From Ottowia sp. oral taxon 894 (lineage in GTDB: Bacteria; Pseudomonadota; Gammaproteobacteria; Burkholderiales; Burkholderiaceae_C): a stretch of DNA of 64,000 nt. A program made the translations under genes and the position numbers. The notes under the pieces are model-generated. The model had not been told where the DNA came from and did not search any database. It saw only the letters and a list, made by a program, of their open reading frames with translations. The DNA lies in NCBI RefSeq assembly GCF_001262075.1, contig NZ_CP012073.1, positions 2,777,001 through 2,841,000 of the forward strand, written 5' to 3'. Numbering within the stretch: the stretch's first letter is position 1; each line of letters opens with the position of its first letter. Shown one piece after another: positions 26,224 through 32,837 of the stretch.

Positions 26224-26256
26224 AAGAAAAAGGGCTCGGAGATTATCCGAGCCCTT
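26224..26256 (-). terminator. Terminator of ssrA
   Basis: On the reverse strand AAGGGCTCGG, loop ATAATCT, CCGAGCCCTT, then TTTCTTG. It starts six bases after the tmRNA 3' end. Confidence 0.88.
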
Positions 26257-26261
26257 GTGTA

Positions 26262-26637
26262 TGGTGGAGCTGGGGGGATTTGAACCCCCGTCCGCAAATC
26301 TTCCTCGCGCAGATCTACATGTTTAGCGTGCTGTTTTGTATCTCACCCTGCAAGCCGCGCAGACGCACGCTGATCGCAGGGCCAGCGCCCTTGTTTCTCG
26401 CCTGCGCCCAAGGCGCCCGGAAGCAGGCCAGCCGGTGAAGATTCCCTCGCAGCCGGGACGGCTTCAAGCCGCCCTTGCCCAGCCCATCGGCATGCTGTTG
26501 CGAGGCTCGCCGCAATCAGGCAGCGAGTGCGAAACGTTCGTCGTTTGCAGTTACTTTGTTTCAGCTGTTTTACGAGGTGACTGAACCTCGACATGCACCG
26601 CTGCGATTCCAACCCACGTCGAAACCAATGCAGCCCC
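26262..26637 (-). ncRNA. ssrA: Transfer-messenger RNA
   Basis: A one-piece tmRNA of 376 bases that rescues stalled ribosomes. The 5' end GGGGCTG pairs with the 3' end CAGCTCC-ACCA, with CCA encoded. The T-arm GGGGGTTCAAATCCCCC is intact near the 3' end. The tag reading frame (26516-26548 on the reverse strand) encodes ANDERFALAA followed by TGA, preceded by GTAACT. The gene marks the right edge of the island; ssrA 3' ends are common integration sites. Confidence 0.97.
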
Positions 26638-26648
26638 AAAGGCTATAA

Positions 26649-26677
26649 ATTTTATTGCAGTCCGCATGTCACGGCAA
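26649..26677 (-). promoter_or_regulatory. Sigma-70-type promoter of ssrA
   Basis: On the reverse strand TTGCCG, a 17-base spacer, TAAAAT; the mature 5' end is 11 bases after the -10 box, so a few bases of leader would be trimmed. Confidence 0.6.
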
Positions 26678-26735
26678 GCTCGCGCCCTATCGTTCTGTTT
26701 CTGCGGGGCATACCGGGGCGGCTACGATTGGGTGC

Positions 26736-27248
26736 ATGAATAACGCAAAGCAAAACGACAAGTGCATGCCCCACCGCCTGGCGCTGGCTTGTGTGTGCGT
26801 GTGCGCAGCTTGGTTGGCGGCAGGGTGCGGCACGCCACAACTGGCGCCGCCGGTCCAGATGGAGCCGGCGCCTGCAGCCACGCATGAGACGCCGCCAGAT
26901 CGCCAGCCTGAAGTCGTGGCTTTGCGCGCGGTGCTGTCGGGCGACGGTGCCGGGCGGGGAGAGCTGGTAGCAGTATTCAACCGTGAAACGAACCTGCTGC
27001 GCTGGAAATTGCGTTTTGGCAATCTGGCCTCGCCGGTCACGAGCGCAGGTTTTTATGCGCGCGGGGCTGATGGCAGCGATGTGAATGTGCTGCCCGCAGG
27101 CCGCAAGGTCGTTAGTCCGCATGAGGGGCGCGCTGTCTTGACGCAGTCTCAGCGCGATGGCCTGCTGGCCGGGCAGTGGCAGTTCCGGCTGAATACGCGC
27201 CAGGCCCCGCAAGGCGCGCTGGCCGGAGCGCTGGTACAAGCGCACTGA
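26736..27248 (+). CDS. Putative lipoprotein, possibly CHRD-like
   Basis: 170 residues from Met 26736; Met 26766 is also possible. The N-terminus is a lipoprotein signal (LALACVCVCAAWLAAGC) with the lipobox Cys in LAAGC. The mature part carries VALRAVLSGDGAGRGELVAV, then RWKLRFGNLASPVTSAGFYA, ending in LLAGQWQFRLNTRQAPQGAL, a pattern reminiscent of CHRD domains (beta-rich, secreted). Function unknown. It stands alone between ssrA (divergent) and mlaE. Confidence 0.72.
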   Translation: MNNAKQNDKCMPHRLALACVCVCAAWLAAGCGTPQLAPPVQMEPAPAATHETPPDRQPEVVALRAVLSGDGAGRGELVAVFNRETNLLRWKLRFGNLASPVTSAGFYARGADGSDVNVLPAGRKVVSPHEGRAVLTQSQRDGLLAGQWQFRLNTRQAPQGALAGALVQAH

Positions 27249-27352
27249 AGATACGCTGCACGCTGCTTCCCATCCGCTGACCTGTCTGAAGCGCCTCGCC
27301 GCCTGCTCTTTCTATATCTCTCACCAATTCATAAATAAGCCCGCGTTTCGCC

Positions 27353-28168
27353 ATGTTGTCTGAAACCCATTCGTTGCTGGGCCGCCTGGCACGCTGGCTG
27401 CGCGCGCTAGGGCAGAATTTTCTGCTGTGGAGCAGGGGTTGGTGGCAAGTGCTGTTTACAGGAGCGCAGCTGGTGGTGCTGGCGTTTTCGCCATCGTCCT
27501 ACCACGGGCAGGGCGGCGGCGCGGTGCTGCGGCACATTTACGCGGCGGCAGGGCCGGGGCTGGCAGGCTTTACTACGCTGATGGCGCTGTTTAATGTGGT
27601 GCTTATCCGCATTGTGGTTGTGACAGCCTTTGCCTACGGCCTGTCGCAATACGCGCTGAACATGGTGGTGCGCGTGCTGGTGCTGGAGCTGGTGCCGTTG
27701 GTAGCAGCGTTGTTCGTGGCCATCAATTACAGCGTTCCGGGCGGCTCTGAGCTTTACAAGCTGCGCAAGAGCGGCGCGCTGGAAAGCATGCGCCGCCGGG
27801 GCGTATCTCCGCTGGAGCGTGAAGTGCTGCCGCGCGTGCTGGCAGGCATGTTCGCGGTGATCATGCTGGCAGCGGTGAGCTGCACCATCTCGCTGATCCT
27901 GACGTATCTGGCCGTGCACGGCTTCACGCTGGCGGGCATTCCTTCCTACAACCGGGCCGTGGGGCACATTTTCACGCCCGTGGTGCTGATGATTTTTGTG
28001 CTCAAAACCGGCCTTTTCGCCTTTGCCGTGGCCCTGCTGCCCGTTGGCAACGCCCTGCGCGACATTCCACGCCGCGCGCGCGCCAGCGTGGAGCTGCAGG
28101 GGCTGGTGCAAATGTGCGCGCTGATGCTGCTGATTGAAATTGCCTCCCTCGTTGGCAATTACTACTGA
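27353..28168 (+). CDS. mlaE: MlaE-family ABC transporter permease
   Basis: A 271-residue inner-membrane permease of an Mla-type phospholipid/lipid transporter. It has about five hydrophobic segments and the MlaE-family region with VLVLELVPLVAALFVAINYS, then LYKLRKSGALESMRRRGVSP (coupling region). The next gene starts five bases on and encodes the MCE-domain subunit. In related genomes the ATPase gene (mlaF) normally sits in this cluster; it is absent here. Confidence 0.88.
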   Translation: MLSETHSLLGRLARWLRALGQNFLLWSRGWWQVLFTGAQLVVLAFSPSSYHGQGGGAVLRHIYAAAGPGLAGFTTLMALFNVVLIRIVVVTAFAYGLSQYALNMVVRVLVLELVPLVAALFVAINYSVPGGSELYKLRKSGALESMRRRGVSPLEREVLPRVLAGMFAVIMLAAVSCTISLILTYLAVHGFTLAGIPSYNRAVGHIFTPVVLMIFVLKTGLFAFAVALLPVGNALRDIPRRARASVELQGLVQMCALMLLIEIASLVGNYY

Positions 28169-28172
28169 CGAC

Positions 28173-29231
28173 ATGACCGACCTGCCTCCCACCGAAGACG
28201 CCAGCGCCGCCGCCCTGCCCATCATCGACGCGGGCAGCGCCAATGACGACGCCCCCACGGCCGCCCAGGCCCGCGCCGAGCGCCGCCTGCAAGTGCGCGC
28301 TGCCCTGCTGCTGATTGCCACGGCCGCGCTGCTCGTGTGCTCCGGCCTGTACCTGATGTGGATACGCGGCGCGTTCGAAGAAACGCAGCGCCTCATCCTC
28401 CTGTCGGATGACGCAGAAGGCGTGCAAGTCGGCATGGACATGACCTTCGCCGGCTTTCCCATTGGCCGCGTGCGAAGCTTTGGCCTGGGTGAAGACGCGC
28501 GCGTGCGCATCGTGGTTGACGTGCCTGTCAAAGACATCAAATGGCTGCGCGCCTCCAGCGTCTTTACCCTGGAGCGCGGCCTGGTCGGCGGCGCCCGCCT
28601 GCGCGCCTTCACCGGCATGCTGGAAGACAAACCCTTGCCGCCTGATGCTGAACGCGAAGTCCTCAGCGGCGACGTCTCTGCCGAAATCCCCGCCATGGTG
28701 GCCGACGCGCGCGATGTGCTCGGCAACATCAAGCGCATGACCGACGAAAACTCCGAATTGAACAACGCCGTCATGCAGCTGCGCCGCTTCGCCCAGCGCG
28801 TCAATGGCGTCAAAACCGGCCTCATCGGCGCCCTCACTGGCGACGACATGGACGCCAAGCGCGCCAGCGACCTGCTCTCCACCAGCCAGCAGCTCATCAA
28901 GCGTCTTTCTGAGCTGACCCTGCACGTGGATGCCGCCGTGCAAAAAGCCGACCAGCAAGTGCTCGGCAAAGATGGCCTCGTGGCGGGCGCCCGTGTGAGC
29001 GTGAGCGAACTCAATGCCTTGCTCGCCAGCACCCGCCAGGCGCTGGAAAAAGCCGACGCCATCCTGAAAGACGCCCAGGCCATTGCTGGCAACGCGCGCG
29101 AAGCCAGCGCCGACCTTGGCAGCCTGCGCGCCGACGTGGAATCCAGCCTGCAACAGGTGGACGGCCTCATCACCGAACTCAACCGCAAATGGCCCTTCGC
29201 TCCCAAGGCGCAGGAAATCAGGCTGCCCTGA
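28173..29231 (+). CDS. mlaD: MlaD-family (MCE domain) protein
   Basis: About 352 residues. N-terminal cytoplasmic tail, one membrane helix (AALLLIATAALLVCSGLYLM), then an MCE domain with EGVQVGMDMTFAGFPIGRVR and an extended helical C-terminal region (about 165-340). It would form the periplasmic lipid-binding ring of the transporter. I chose Met 28173, which follows the mlaE stop by four bases; the frame is open 13 codons upstream, overlapping mlaE. No mlaB, mlaC or mlaF follows within the window. Confidence 0.87.
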   Translation: MTDLPPTEDASAAALPIIDAGSANDDAPTAAQARAERRLQVRAALLLIATAALLVCSGLYLMWIRGAFEETQRLILLSDDAEGVQVGMDMTFAGFPIGRVRSFGLGEDARVRIVVDVPVKDIKWLRASSVFTLERGLVGGARLRAFTGMLEDKPLPPDAEREVLSGDVSAEIPAMVADARDVLGNIKRMTDENSELNNAVMQLRRFAQRVNGVKTGLIGALTGDDMDAKRASDLLSTSQQLIKRLSELTLHVDAAVQKADQQVLGKDGLVAGARVSVSELNALLASTRQALEKADAILKDAQAIAGNAREASADLGSLRADVESSLQQVDGLITELNRKWPFAPKAQEIRLP

Positions 29232-29497
29232 AAATTCCCAACCGCTCTTCAGCTGCGCTCAACCGTCCAGTTTTTTGGGCTTCACCTTGAAGGCGTGGAA
29301 TTCGCTTTTCTTGGTCTTTTGTACGTTTGCGTGTTTGTTTGGCAAATGTCTGGCCCGCGTAGCAGCCATCGACAGCAGGCTTTGCCGTAGGCCCGGCTGC
29401 TCTTGCACGCTTCAGTTTTTTCAGGCCGCGCCAAGCTGATTTTTCGAACTGATGCCTTGTGCATTGGCTTCAGTCCGGGGAGCCCTTGAACGGGCTA
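29232..29497. other. Intergenic, convergent gene ends
   Basis: 265 bases between mlaD and the convergent AraC gene. I see no gene, no clear terminator and no copy of the dispersed repeats. Confidence 0.5.
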
Positions 29498-30481
29498 TCA
29501 GGCCGCTAGGGCGCTGGCCGCCGCTTGGCGGCTGACTTGCGAAGGCATGACTCCATGCACGCGGCGGAAGGCTTGCGAGAATTTGTCGGCGCGGCTGTAG
29601 CCGCAGGCATGGGCGGCCTGCTGGAGTGTGGCCTGGCCTGATTCGAGCAGGCGCAGCGCGTGGCCCATGCGCAGCGCGCGCAGGTAGGCGGCGATGGTCT
29701 GGCCTGTGCGCTGGCGGAACATCTCTTTCAGGTAGCACTCGTTGATGCCCGCGCGGCGCGCCAGCCGGGCAATTGTCAGCGGTTCGCTCCACTCGGCATG
29801 CAGGATGTGCAGGGCCTCGTCCACGGCGCGCTGCCAGTGGCGGGGGGCGCGGGCGGCGGCAGGCGCGGGCGCTGCGCCGTCAGCCGCCAGCAACTTGTGC
29901 AGCAGCCCCAGGGCGAGCGATTCCAGCTCCAGCCGCGCCAGCAGCCCAGGCGCGCGGCCCAGCGCCAGCAGGCGGCGGCCTGCGGCCAGCCATTGGCTGG
30001 CAACGCTGTCGCAGGGGCGCAGCAGCGTGCAGCCGCCCGCAGGCCCCAGATGCGCCAGCGGCAGCCCTTCGGCTTGCAAGGCGGCCACAAGGCGGCGCGG
30101 CGCGTCCAGCGCCACGGAGGCCAGCGGAACGCACGCGGCCAGTTCGGTACGCAGCTCGCCCGGGTGGCCGTTGCGCACGATGACATCGCCCGCCCGCGCC
30201 TCGAAAACGCCGCCGCGCCCGTCCGCCACGCATTGGCCGCCTTGCAGCATCAGCATCAGACGCAGGCTGTCGCTGCCGCAATCAAAGCGCTGCCGAACGC
30301 CTTGCGCCAGCTGGCATTGCAAGCGCCCTAGCACCAGGCCATTGCCGAATTCGTGCATTTGCGCCCATCCCCGCCCCATGCCGGGCCGCAGGCAGAAGCT
30401 GCGCTGCGCCGCCAGGCTGCTGGCGGCCGCTTCATCAGGCGGAAGTTCAGGCCCTTCGGCGGGCCGCCAGGGGGCATTCAT
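29498..30481 (-). CDS. AraC-family transcriptional regulator (PchR-like)
   Basis: 327 residues from Met 30481. The C-terminal AraC DNA-binding domain is clear: WSEPLTIARLARRAGINECY, then LKEMFRQRTGQTIAAYLRAL, then ATLQQAAHACGYSRADKFSQ, AFRRVHGVMPS. The NECYLKEMFR form resembles the PchR subgroup, which regulates siderophore uptake genes. The N-terminal ~200 residues are the effector domain. An open frame extends upstream to 30757 but is Pro/Ser-rich and unlike regulator sequence. The TonB receptor at 40431 is a possible but unproven target. Confidence 0.85.
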   Translation of the reverse strand: MNAPWRPAEGPELPPDEAAASSLAAQRSFCLRPGMGRGWAQMHEFGNGLVLGRLQCQLAQGVRQRFDCGSDSLRLMLMLQGGQCVADGRGGVFEARAGDVIVRNGHPGELRTELAACVPLASVALDAPRRLVAALQAEGLPLAHLGPAGGCTLLRPCDSVASQWLAAGRRLLALGRAPGLLARLELESLALGLLHKLLAADGAAPAPAAARAPRHWQRAVDEALHILHAEWSEPLTIARLARRAGINECYLKEMFRQRTGQTIAAYLRALRMGHALRLLESGQATLQQAAHACGYSRADKFSQAFRRVHGVMPSQVSRQAAASALAA

Positions 30482-31114
30482 GGCAAACGGACTGGCTGGG
30501 GCAAAAGCGTCAATTGTAGGAATGAGGTTGCGAGGCAATCGCGTTTCTGGGCTGTTGCGGGCTGACCCGCCCCATCCTGATGCGAGTGGATTTGAGGCCG
30601 CGCTTTCTGTGAACAGGCGAGTCCCCATTTCTTCTCTTGGCGGCCCGCCAGCTTCGCCTGCGCGGCAAGGCATGCAGGAATCCATGCGCGGGTGTTCGCC
30701 AGCAGCGCTTGCCAAAGCGGCCTGGGCTGCGCGCTGGCTGACTGGGTGTCTGTTCATGACTGGAGCGGAGGCAGTTCTGGCAAGGCGTATGTATTCGCTC
30801 CTGATTCCATAGCGATAGGTCCTAGTGGAATGGGCGCAAGAGGCATTTTCCGAGGTTTGAATTTGCTCCTGTTTTGATGTTGCCGGGCGTTCTTTGACGC
30901 CTGCCTGCGTTCCAGCCGCGAAGGGCGGGAGGCGCCGCCTGGCCGGAGCGCTTCGTCTTGCGGCCAGGCTCTGAACCGGCTCGGGGAGCCAAGCGCATCC
31001 GCTCTGGCGCGCTTTAATGTGAAAGCAAAGGGCGTGGATTGACCCGGCTCAATAAAATGCCTCCGGCTTGCCTGCCCAGGCAGCTTTTTTCAACCTGAAC
31101 GAAAGCCCCCAACC
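30482..31114. other. 633-base intergenic region with one dispersed repeat
   Basis: No gene is supported. It holds copy A of the 85-bp repeat (30791-30875) and the sodA leader. A short inverted repeat (TGCCTGCCCAGGCA, about 31065) lies just before sodA. Confidence 0.5.
30791..30875 (-). repeat. 85-bp dispersed repeat, copy A
   Basis: On the reverse strand it runs from AACAGGAGCAAATT to ATGGAATCAGGAGCGAATAC, with CCACTAGGACCTATCGCTAT in the right half. It matches seven other full copies in the window (see findings). Confidence 0.8.
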
Positions 31115-31750
31115 ATGAGCTACACCCTGCCTCCCCTGCCCTATGCCTACGATGCGCTGGAGCCGCATATTGACGCGCGGACGATGGAGATTCACCACAC
31201 CAAGCACCATCAGACCTACATCAACAACCTGATTGCCGCCGTCAAGGGCACGCCGTTTGACGGCCAGCCTGCCGAGCTGCTGATTGCCCAGCTGGACAAG
31301 CTGCCCGAAGGCATTCGCACCGCTGTGCGCAACAACGGCGGCGGTCATGCCAATCACAGCCTGTTCTGGGCGGTGATGGCGCCGGTGAGCCAGGGCGGCG
31401 GCGGCCAGCCCGCAGGCGGCGTGGCGCAGGCCATTGAGCGCGATTTGGGCGGCTTTGAGGCTTTCAAGGAAGCTTTCACCAAGGCGGCGCTGACGCGCTT
31501 TGGCAGCGGCTGGGCCTGGCTGTCGGCTGACAAAAGCGGCAAGCTGCTGGTGGAAAGCAGCGCCAACCAGGACAGCCCGCTGATGGCCGGCATCGCCTCC
31601 GGCAACACGCCCGTTCTGGGGCTGGATGTATGGGAGCATGCCTACTACCTGAAGTATCAGAACCGCCGCCCGGAATACATTGCCGCGTTTTTCAACGTGA
31701 TCAACTGGGCCGAGGTGGAGCGCCGCTACCAGCAGGTCAAATCAGCCTGA
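31115..31750 (+). CDS. sodA: Superoxide dismutase, Fe/Mn family
   Basis: 211 residues. Converts superoxide to peroxide and oxygen in the cytoplasm. Metal ligands are visible: His27 ([15 protein letters not shown]), His in [11 protein letters not shown] (about 77-82), and Asp/His in [26 protein letters not shown] and DVWEHAYY favour the Mn or cambialistic subtype over strict Fe. Full length. It is followed by a bidirectional terminator shared with the convergent Crp/Fnr gene. Confidence 0.95.
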   Translation: MSYTLPPLPYAYDALEPHIDARTMEIHHTKHHQTYINNLIAAVKGTPFDGQPAELLIAQLDKLPEGIRTAVRNNGGGHANHSLFWAVMAPVSQGGGGQPAGGVAQAIERDLGGFEAFKEAFTKAALTRFGSGWAWLSADKSGKLLVESSANQDSPLMAGIASGNTPVLGLDVWEHAYYLKYQNRRPEYIAAFFNVINWAEVERRYQQVKSA

Positions 31751-31759
31751 CAGCACATG

Positions 31760-31788
31760 AAAAAAAGCCCGCGTCTGCGGGCTTTTTT
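31760..31788. terminator. Bidirectional terminator between sodA and the Crp/Fnr gene
   Basis: AAAAAAGCCCGC, loop GTCT, GCGGGCTTTTTT: a near-perfect stem with A and T runs on both sides. Confidence 0.93.
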
Positions 31789-31808
31789 ATGCGCGCAACA
31801 GGCCGCTT

Positions 31809-32546
31809 CTACTTGCCGGGCTGGTAGCCCGCGAGCTTGGCCGTGTCGTGAATGTGGATGTCGCGCCGCTGCACCGTGATCAGCTTGGCCGCTTCCAGCT
31901 CGTGCAGCACGCGCGAAAAATATTCGGGCGTGAGCGACAGGCGCGAGGCGATGGTGGATTTGCTCACGGGCAGTGAAACGGTGATGGTCTGCGGCACGGC
32001 GCTGCCGCCCCCGTCCATCAGTCCGCCCAGCAGGTAGCTGATAACGCGCTGCACGCCGCTGTGCAACGCGTAGCCTTCCACGTCTTTGATGAGGCCGTGA
32101 AGGCGGCGCGAGATGCCCGCCAGCATGCGCAGCGCAAAGCGGCTGTCGGCTTCGATTTCGCGCAGCACGGCGTTTTTCTCCACTGTGAGCAGCAGCGTCT
32201 CGGTCAGCGTCTGCGCGTTCACCAGATGGGGCACGTCCATGAACATGATGGCTTCGGCAAACGAGTGGCCGGGGCCGCAAAGCTCGATGACTTTTTCCAC
32301 GCCCGCAGGCGAGATGAGGTAGAGCTTGATCTGCCCCAGCACAACGATGTGAAAGGCCTGGCACATCTCGCCCGTGCGAAACAGCACCTTGCCGCGCTCA
32401 ATGCGCTCAAGCACACAGCCGCGCGCCACGCGCTGCAACTCTTCCGGCTGCATGTTCGAAAACATGGGCTGGGTGGCCAGATAACGGGGGATGTTGAATT
32501 TCGCAATATCCACGGCGAACTCGGTAAAACCAATTTGGCGCGCCAA
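31809..32546 (-). CDS. Crp/Fnr-family transcriptional regulator
   Basis: Up to 245 residues. The N-terminal cyclic-nucleotide-binding-like domain includes FNIPRYLATQPMFSNMQPEE, then GKVLFRTGEMCQAFHIVVLG. The C-terminal winged helix reads LPVSKSTIASRLSLTPEYFS, RVLHELEAAKLI. There are no clustered N-terminal Cys residues, so it is not an Fe-S FNR; a DNR-like heme or other effector type is possible. The start is uncertain: the longest frame begins with TTG at 32546, GTG 32513 or ATG 32465 are alternatives. The MITE-like element lies 24 bases upstream, so the native promoter may have been replaced. Confidence 0.88.
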   Translation of the reverse strand: MARQIGFTEFAVDIAKFNIPRYLATQPMFSNMQPEELQRVARGCVLERIERGKVLFRTGEMCQAFHIVVLGQIKLYLISPAGVEKVIELCGPGHSFAEAIMFMDVPHLVNAQTLTETLLLTVEKNAVLREIEADSRFALRMLAGISRRLHGLIKDVEGYALHSGVQRVISYLLGGLMDGGGSAVPQTITVSLPVSKSTIASRLSLTPEYFSRVLHELEAAKLITVQRRDIHIHDTAKLAGYQPGK

Positions 32547-32570
32547 GGCGGCGCAAACGCGTTCTCTTCA

Positions 32571-32732
32571 GAGCCTGTTCAGAGTCTGGGCGCAAGGGGC
32601 AAAAGTGCGAAACCGGCAAGGGCTGCAAGGCGTCAACCGCAGAGGGCCTTGTGGCTCATCAGGGATTTGCAGCGCTGCAAAGCGACTTGAAGCCGCGCTT
32701 TTCATACCCACGGACAGACTTTGAACAGGTTC
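32571..32732. repeat. MITE-like element, copy 2
   Basis: 162 bp with the clearest terminal inverted repeats: GAGCCTGTTCAGAGTCTG at one end and CAGACTTTGAACAGGTTC at the other (complement GAACCTGTTCAAAGTCTG). The inside shares GCAAGGGGCAAAAGTGCGAAA-type sequence with copy 1 (reversed). No coding capacity. Confidence 0.78.
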
Positions 32733-32837
32733 ACAGTGTGCGCAAACGCACGGCTGACACGATTGCATACAGTTGGGCCAAGTGTAGAGCGGCTGCGAGT
32801 CTTTCGCGATGGCGCGCCGCCTGGCCAGGCGCTGCCT

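Noticed and set aside
30482-30757. N-terminal extension of the AraC regulator to 30757
   Set aside because: The extra 92 residues are Pro/Ser/Ala-rich and unlike regulators of this family; Met 30481 gives a normal length.
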